Source of the DNA: Trichomonas tenax
Lineage: Eukaryota > Parabasalia > Trichomonadida > Trichomonadidae
Direction: 5' to 3'
Length of the DNA stretch: 11,944 bases
Assembly: GCA_023091735.1 (NCBI GenBank)
Contig: JALKBU010001372.1
Coordinates: 1-11,944, forward strand
The position numbers and the translations under genes were made by a program. Shown here in pieces: positions 6,856-11,944 of this stretch. Under the pieces are notes generated by a model, which was not told the DNA's origin, ran no database searches, and saw only the letters and a list, made by a program, of their open reading frames with translations. Positions within the stretch are counted from its first letter, which is position 1; each line of letters opens with the position of its first letter.

Positions 6856-9800
6856 TCACCATGTTGTGACAACTTCGCCGTTGTGGTGTTCCATCATCTT
6901 AGCACGCATGAAGTCTGCGAGTGCATCCTCTTCCAGCAAATATGGAATTGCAAGGATTGCGATGTACGCATCTTTTACTGACATTGATGCATCGACAGTC
7001 TCCAGTCTTGTCACACTTGGGTGCCCTGAGATAGGGCGAAGAGAGATTCCGTTGTTTTGTGAATCTATCTTAGGGAATTTCTTCTTCAGTGCTCTCCACA
7101 GTCTGTCTCGTGCGAGAACAGATGATTCGTTGTCGATATCTTTGAGGTCGATGAAAGGGAACTCGACGAGATATTCTGATATCTTTGTCGTTCGAAGGAA
7201 AGCGCTGCATGTGATGATCGCGGTGACACAATTTCTTGCAAATTCAAGGAGGACGTGTTCTTTCGTCATTTCTGCCCAATTCTTTTTAGAGAGCGCGGAG
7301 ATGAATGAGTTTATGTTCTTGTTGACAACGCGCTTCTTAAGACTTTCGAGCTTAGTCCCATCGAACATTTTCTTCGAGTTGTACTGGATGAGGTTGCCGC
7401 TGACGTGGATCGGAGTCTGTGCGAATGTTGCGAAGAATTTGTTGATGGCCGTGATGAATTCGGCAACTTGCGTGTATTCGCCGATCTTAGACCGTAAGTA
7501 TACGGCAGTGAACATCTGATCACTGTCTGATTTGTCATTAGATGTAGACAATCCGAATCGAGATGAGCTGTCGAACAAAGCCATAGAAGCTTGTCTTCCG
7601 AAGAGACCTGAAAGCTGGATCATAGAGTTTTTAGTTGAAATGTCTAAATCTTCTTTGCTGTTCTCTTTCTTGAATGACTCGATTCGAGCATTCTTCACCT
7701 TCTGGTCATCGTGGTTCCTCTGATTTGCGATATCGCTGACGATGTTGAAGGATATTTGCGATCGCGTTCTTGCGAGATCTTGAAGGAGAACGTCTGGCTG
7801 CCTCAACCGTCGAGAGAATGTTTTGTTGGCATTGTTGTACTCTTCCATGAGATTTGTTTGAATCCTGTTCGGCTTCTTGATCAAATTTTCAACCAACTGA
7901 TCCGAAACTTGTTCGTAGTTGAGCAATATGCAGAGAGGCTCCATGGAAACTGGTTGCTTTGAGACAGACTGAAGCTTGAGTCCTTGGTCACATGTTCCAA
8001 AATATGGTAAAACTTGTGAAAGTTTCCTCGCTTCGAGATGTGCTCTGATGAGTGAAACAATTGGTCTGTCTCGAGATAACTTCGCAGATATGTTCTGCTT
8101 GAATATTTTCGCATTCTGGTTGACCTGCTCTACGAACTGCTCTGGGGTGAGCATGTTTCCACCAATAGAGCCAATGTTCTTCTGCCAGTTCTGGTCTTGG
8201 ATAGTGCCGTACATGTCGAACTTTTGCTTCGAGTGCAAATACAGAATGAATGCACGCATCAGGCTCATATAGTTCTTGCAAAGGAGCTTAAGACCGGCAA
8301 AGTTGAGAAGCGATTGCGTGTTGCTTTGCTTAGTGACATTGACGTGAAGTTGAATCTCTTTGTCAATTCGAATAACTTCTTCGAGATTGCTCTCAAGGTT
8401 GACACACGTTTTTCGAGGAATGATTTCTGATTCTGGCTCTTGAATGCGACCGAGCATTTTGTTGTTTGAAATGCGTTTGAGTTCGCAGACAACTTCGCGA
8501 TTCAAGTCTTCTGTAATCTTTCGCTTGTCGGACCATCCTGAGAACTGATGCCATTTGTGACGAGACCTGGTGAACTTGATCCAGAGCTGCCAGCATTTCA
8601 GCTGATGCGCAATCTCATCCTGGTGTCGCAGTGTGAAGATGACTTGAAGAGCGAGTGTTGAGTTCTTCTGGACTTTCATCATCTGCTTTAAGTCGATGAT
8701 CTTCTGGACTTCCTTGACTTTGTTCCACTTGTTCAAGATCTTGAGAAGGAAGAATCGCTTCTCGCGATCCTGGTAGAACTTCATTGTCTGCTTCAGTTTC
8801 GCTTTCTTGTACGCGAAGTCGTACCACGCGTGCATGATGTCGTGTTGCATCAGGCACTTGTGCTGGTTCATCTCCATGTAGTGAGACCATGCTGCATGTG
8901 CGAGTTTCATCAACTGGAGATTCCTGAAGATGTCGCTGTTCGCAGCAAGGGCTTGGTTTGTTGTACGCTTGACAGACTGATTGTAAAGAGCTTTCACTGC
9001 ACGAGACAGAATCTGTCGCTTAGAGTAGTTCGATGCTCTCTCCCTCCTCTTCACGAGTTGGTTCAGTCTGTGTTCTTGGATGTTCCAGTGGATATTGACT
9101 TCTGAGAGGCCAAGTGTAATATACGATTTTTCGTCTTTCTTCTTCTTCTGTGCATCTTCTGTCAATGATAGTTTCTTCCACTTCGTGTATCGAAGCCAGT
9201 TCTGGAAGATGTTCAAAACATCACCAAATGCTTCTCGCTTCTTCAGACTGAATGTGAGGAATGCATATCGAAGTCTGTTCATTCGAAGCTGCTTTGCTGT
9301 TTCCTTCCACGCATTGAAGAAATTGTACTTCATAGGTGTATACGCGATGTGCACGTAATGGAACAAGAAAGATGAGTTATAACCTTTCGGTGTATAAATC
9401 TGATTGGAAACGTAGAAATATTGGAACGCAGAAAACTCACGACCGTGTGGTACGAAAGTCAACTTCCCGCAGACAGTCTTCAGCTTCTTGTATTCGTTCC
9501 TTATTACCATAGAATTGTTGACAACAGAGATTCTCCAATTATGAAAGAACAACTCTGTAATCCTTCGATGATATTTTGTTCGAAGACGAATAAAATTTCT
9601 CCAATGCATTTTGTTCCTGTAGAGTCTGAACGCAGACTGTATCACATACGCGTAATGATGTTGATGATTTGTTAATGTGTAATTATTAATGAAATCTTGT
9701 GCGAATTTTGTTTTGTCAGAACCAGATATGATGTCTCTGTTCTCAAGTGACTTCGAAGATCGAGTTGTTTTGACAGGAGCCGTATATTCGATTTGTTTAG

Positions 9801-10041
9801 AAAGATGGGACATTCCTAGATGTATTAAGTCACGCTTATCATCTTCACTCCCAAACCTATCGTCGTCTGGGATTGTCGAAAGTGTGTCAAAGCTGTTCTC
9901 TTTCTGAATTTGAAATCGAATCGTCGATCCAGAACGAGGCTGCTGGTTTAACTTCGGTATGACGATGACTGGCTTTGCTCCCTGTGTTATTATGGGACGT
10001 ATTTGTTGTGTCGCAGTCCTTGTGTAAGAAAATCTTTTCAT
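6856..10041 (-). CDS. Large IQ/Sfi1-like tryptophan-repeat protein, probably centrin- or calmodulin-binding
   Basis: A 1061-residue intronless protein. Residues 1-120 are polar and probably disordered. An IQ-like motif (VIQSAFRLYRNK) lies at about 133-144. Residues 160-510 hold repeated aromatic-Trp motifs in basic helices: FFHNW (Trp169), FFNAW (245), IFQNW (282), LAHAAW (385), IMHAW (406), ILNKW (439), CWQLW (484/487), plus Trp497 and 503. This is the signature of Sfi1-type repeats, which bind centrin in basal-body and spindle-pole fibres. A role in the flagellar or mastigont cytoskeleton is inferred. Residues from about 540 to 1061 match no family I know; they look globular and helical, ending in VKDAYIAILAIPYLLEEDAL and a short tail. 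The ATG at 10041 is used because the longer frame begins with TTG. Coding GC is clearly above that of the flanks. The many antisense open frames inside are shadows. Confidence 0.82.
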   Translation of the reverse strand: MKRFSYTRTATQQIRPIITQGAKPVIVIPKLNQQPRSGSTIRFQIQKENSFDTLSTIPDDDRFGSEDDKRDLIHLGMSHLSKQIEYTAPVKTTRSSKSLENRDIISGSDKTKFAQDFINNYTLTNHQHHYAYVIQSAFRLYRNKMHWRNFIRLRTKYHRRITELFFHNWRISVVNNSMVIRNEYKKLKTVCGKLTFVPHGREFSAFQYFYVSNQIYTPKGYNSSFLFHYVHIAYTPMKYNFFNAWKETAKQLRMNRLRYAFLTFSLKKREAFGDVLNIFQNWLRYTKWKKLSLTEDAQKKKKDEKSYITLGLSEVNIHWNIQEHRLNQLVKRRERASNYSKRQILSRAVKALYNQSVKRTTNQALAANSDIFRNLQLMKLAHAAWSHYMEMNQHKCLMQHDIMHAWYDFAYKKAKLKQTMKFYQDREKRFFLLKILNKWNKVKEVQKIIDLKQMMKVQKNSTLALQVIFTLRHQDEIAHQLKCWQLWIKFTRSRHKWHQFSGWSDKRKITEDLNREVVCELKRISNNKMLGRIQEPESEIIPRKTCVNLESNLEEVIRIDKEIQLHVNVTKQSNTQSLLNFAGLKLLCKNYMSLMRAFILYLHSKQKFDMYGTIQDQNWQKNIGSIGGNMLTPEQFVEQVNQNAKIFKQNISAKLSRDRPIVSLIRAHLEARKLSQVLPYFGTCDQGLKLQSVSKQPVSMEPLCILLNYEQVSDQLVENLIKKPNRIQTNLMEEYNNANKTFSRRLRQPDVLLQDLARTRSQISFNIVSDIANQRNHDDQKVKNARIESFKKENSKEDLDISTKNSMIQLSGLFGRQASMALFDSSSRFGLSTSNDKSDSDQMFTAVYLRSKIGEYTQVAEFITAINKFFATFAQTPIHVSGNLIQYNSKKMFDGTKLESLKKRVVNKNINSFISALSKKNWAEMTKEHVLLEFARNCVTAIITCSAFLRTTKISEYLVEFPFIDLKDIDNESSVLARDRLWRALKKKFPKIDSQNNGISLRPISGHPSVTRLETVDASMSVKDAYIAILAIPYLLEEDALADFMRAKMMEHHNGEVVTTW

Positions 10042-10055
10042 CAAAAAATTATATA

Positions 10056-10060
10056 AAAGG
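10056..10060 (-). promoter_or_regulatory. Possible M5 core promoter element (CCTTT)
   Basis: On the minus strand CCTTT lies 15-19 nt before the ATG at 10041, inside CACCTTTTATATAA. M5 is described in Trichomonas as a core element that overlaps the start site of genes without an Inr, and I see no Inr here. A 5-mer is weak evidence on its own. Confidence 0.4.
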
Positions 10061-10307
10061 TGCTTCAATTTTTTCCTTTACAAAATATGTTTGACAAATA
10101 AATAATCTACATGTCATAATTTTAAAGAAATCGGTTTTGTTGCTTGGTGATGGAATACCCCACTTTTTATGAAATTCTGACACGTAAAGTATCATATGTC
10201 AGATGTCAAATATCAGATGTCGGATTTTATGGAAAGCATTTAATAAAAGAAAGAGAATTTATTTCTAAAATACATGTTATGAGAATTTTAATATGTATTG
10301 GTTTTTG

Positions 10308-11745
10308 TTATTTGAATTTTATGCTAATGTGGTATATATTATTAATTTCATTTACCCAATTTTTGGCATTGTTCACAATGTCAATAGGAGCATTAGTTGA
10401 TGCAAATTTGATTAAATCAGTAAAGATAGATAGTTGAATATCTGGTTCTAAATTTAAATTGATGATTTTGAAAGCAAGTAAATCTTGTACCTTATATGCA
10501 GCGTCAATTTATTCTCTGAGAGTACGAACAGCTATCATTATTGAACCAGGATGCAAGCAATTTACCGATAATTGCTGGTTAAGTCATGTGATCTGAAATC
10601 TGGTGCTTTCTACTTTACTTAAATCTAAATTAATTGCAGGAAGAGTGAGTGCATCAGCAGTAAATTTTCGCAGCAAATTAATCGGCTTGATGTGTGTAAT
10701 GTCTGTTCGGAGAAGTGTTGTGTATCTATGTTTAATTTGATTCAGAAAGATAAATACAAATTTATCCAATCTATTTCTTAAACGCCAAATCTATGTATTT
10801 TATCTTATGAAATAAACTTTCATTAATATTATTTGTTAAAGGCAAGTCGGTGCTTCTATTTGATGCAATCCATTTATCCTTCTTGGAAATACATTTATCA
10901 ATGTATTTTAGTGCTTTTTCATTTGATGAATTTAATACTGTTTGCCTTAAATTTGATAACATTTCAGCAATTGTTTTTTTCTGATAATAATCTTGTATAT
11001 GCTAATATATTCATTTGACATAAGACCAAATCAAAAAGATCGTTTGAGATGAATTTTGATTTGTTAGCTTTCAAAGATCGTATTACATGAATAGAACACC
11101 AATAATTGGTAATTTGAAACTTTTCGATGGCTTTCGTTATGTTTTTGCCGCAGTCCGACATGAATATATTAGGTTCAGGCATTTATGAATATTGTCTGCA
11201 GTATCAGGATGTAGAAGAAAATGATACTGCGGGATTGAATGGGTATCCTCAAACTTAGTTGCAAGTACATAATATGCTATGTTGTCTAAGATGATTTTGT
11301 ATGTGGAGTCTAAATGATAAACTTTGATTTCAAGCGGAATTACTTGATGCAGATTGTAGTCCGCAAAACAAAAATGAAATTCGGGTTTTGCTGTAAAAAA
11401 GTCTGTGCATTCGTACTCCAATAAATCTTTTGAGTTGGTAGGATCTTCAACAAATGTATCACATAATAATTTCGTTGAGTAATACATATTTTCATTGAGA
11501 ACTTTAAATGTATCAGGTCTTGAATGTCTCCTGAAAAACTCATCTAAAGTTGACTGACTCATAGTAAGAAAGGAGTATTTGTTTGCTTTCGTCACTCGTA
11601 ATTGTCGGTGAGCTTCAACAATAGCATCATTCTTTGTTCCGCCATTTCTAATATAATTGATTAAAAATTCTCTTAAAAATGCGAAGATTGATGCTTGAGT
11701 TTCTGTATATAGGGTCCCATGTGTATATGTCAAAAGAGTTAGTAA
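10308..11745 (-). pseudogene. Degenerate Mutator-like element (MULE) transposase
   Basis: Four consecutive minus-strand frames join into one MULE-like transposase. The 5' part (11137-11745) has an N-terminal helical region and YHLDSTYK, whose Asp (11308-11310) is the first catalytic residue. A frameshift near 11140-11180 leads to FMSDCGKNITKAIEKF (second Asp, 11153-11155) and WCSIHVIRSLK, the typical C-H pair. A slip in a seven-base homopolymer (10974-10980) leads to LTNNINESLFHKIK, whose Glu (10819-10821) completes the DDE set. Another shift near 10770 opens the C-terminal part, which has stops at 10584-10586 and near 10510 and ends with TAA at 10308-10310. No in-frame ATG exists at the 5' end and the usual N-terminal zinc-finger part is absent, so the gene is truncated as well as broken. 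It cannot make a full protein as written. No terminal inverted repeat pair was found. Confidence 0.8.
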
Positions 11746-11746
11746 T

Positions 11747-11795
11747 TATATGTTCGCATCCGTCACGACTGCGCCGTGACTTCTGCGAACATATA
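11747..11795. repeat. 49-bp interrupted palindrome, GC-rich centre
   Basis: Outer arms TATATGTTCGCA (11747-11758) and TGCGAACATATA (11784-11795) are perfect reverse complements. Inner arms GTCACG (11762-11767) and CGTGAC (11775-11780) are also perfect, all symmetric about 11771 with only small mismatched gaps. The core is GC-rich in otherwise very AT-rich DNA. It lies directly beside the truncated 5' end of the MULE transposase. It could be a transposon tip, a dimer-binding site or a foldback element. No second copy occurs in the window. Confidence 0.8.
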
Positions 11796-11944
11796 TTTAA
11801 ATATATTTACGACAGAATTAGTTTTTACAAGTTAGGTCCCCCCATATAGAAAATAAATTTTTGAATTACTTACAAAACTAACGTTAATTTTATTTTGGAA
11901 TTCCTGACTTTATAAAATGTATTCAGTTTTAAAAATAATTTATG

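Noticed and set aside
6866..7519. 217-codon plus-strand open frame
   Set aside because: It is antisense to the C-terminal part of the large minus-strand gene, starts without context, has no domain, and is explained by that gene's codon use. The same applies to the other frames inside 6856-10041.
10150..10437. Plus-strand frame of about 95 codons with hydrophobic segments
   Set aside because: It overlaps the minus-strand C-terminal part of the MULE remnant from 10308 on, which reads better. The hydrophobic look comes from AT-rich antisense codons.

Overview
The window looks like nuclear DNA of a parabasalid protist, most likely Trichomonas vaginalis or a close relative. Four things support this. 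(1) The three intact main genes have no introns and sit in very AT-rich spacers. (2) There are short upstream sites matching the Trichomonas initiator (TCA-Y-W type, 17-22 nt before ATG) and the M5 (CCTTT) core element. (3) TAAA tetranucleotides lie at or just after stop codons. (4) There is a heavy load of decayed Mutator-like (MULE) transposase, short inverted-repeat elements and broken ankyrin-repeat sequence. The assignment rests on these features and on recall of the genome's character, not on a search.

Layout: 1-1093 is AT-rich DNA with no convincing gene, a 28-base A run and a cluster of TTTGACA repeats. 1118-1816 (+) is a HAD-family phosphatase with an initiator. It converges, with only 70 bp between stops, on 1887-2972 (-), an MSP-domain protein with a long disordered tail. 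3041-4270 is bounded by a 26-bp perfect inverted repeat. Its left end is also one end of a 107-bp element, and a second 107-bp member lies at 5859-5965. From 4272 to 6680 the DNA is mostly minus-strand wreckage: single ankyrin modules in AT-rich satellite-like spacers, a small ORF with its own initiator (5134-5388), and some doubtful coding remnants.

6856-10041 (-) is the dominant gene: a 1061-residue protein with an IQ-like motif and a series of Sfi1-like tryptophan repeats, probably a centrin-binding cytoskeletal protein, with a C-terminal half I do not recognise. 10308-11745 (-) is a MULE transposase broken by at least three frameshifts and two in-frame stops; all three candidate catalytic acidic residues can still be traced. 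Just beyond its truncated 5' end is a 49-bp interrupted palindrome that is GC-rich in its centre (11747-11795). The rest, 11796-11944, is AT-rich with nothing recognisable.

The genes do not form a pathway. Two housekeeping-type genes and one cytoskeletal gene sit as islands in repeat-rich DNA. I see no clear new defence or metabolic system. The most unusual material is the inverted-repeat family, the 198-bp ankyrin/spacer periodicity and the isolated palindrome.
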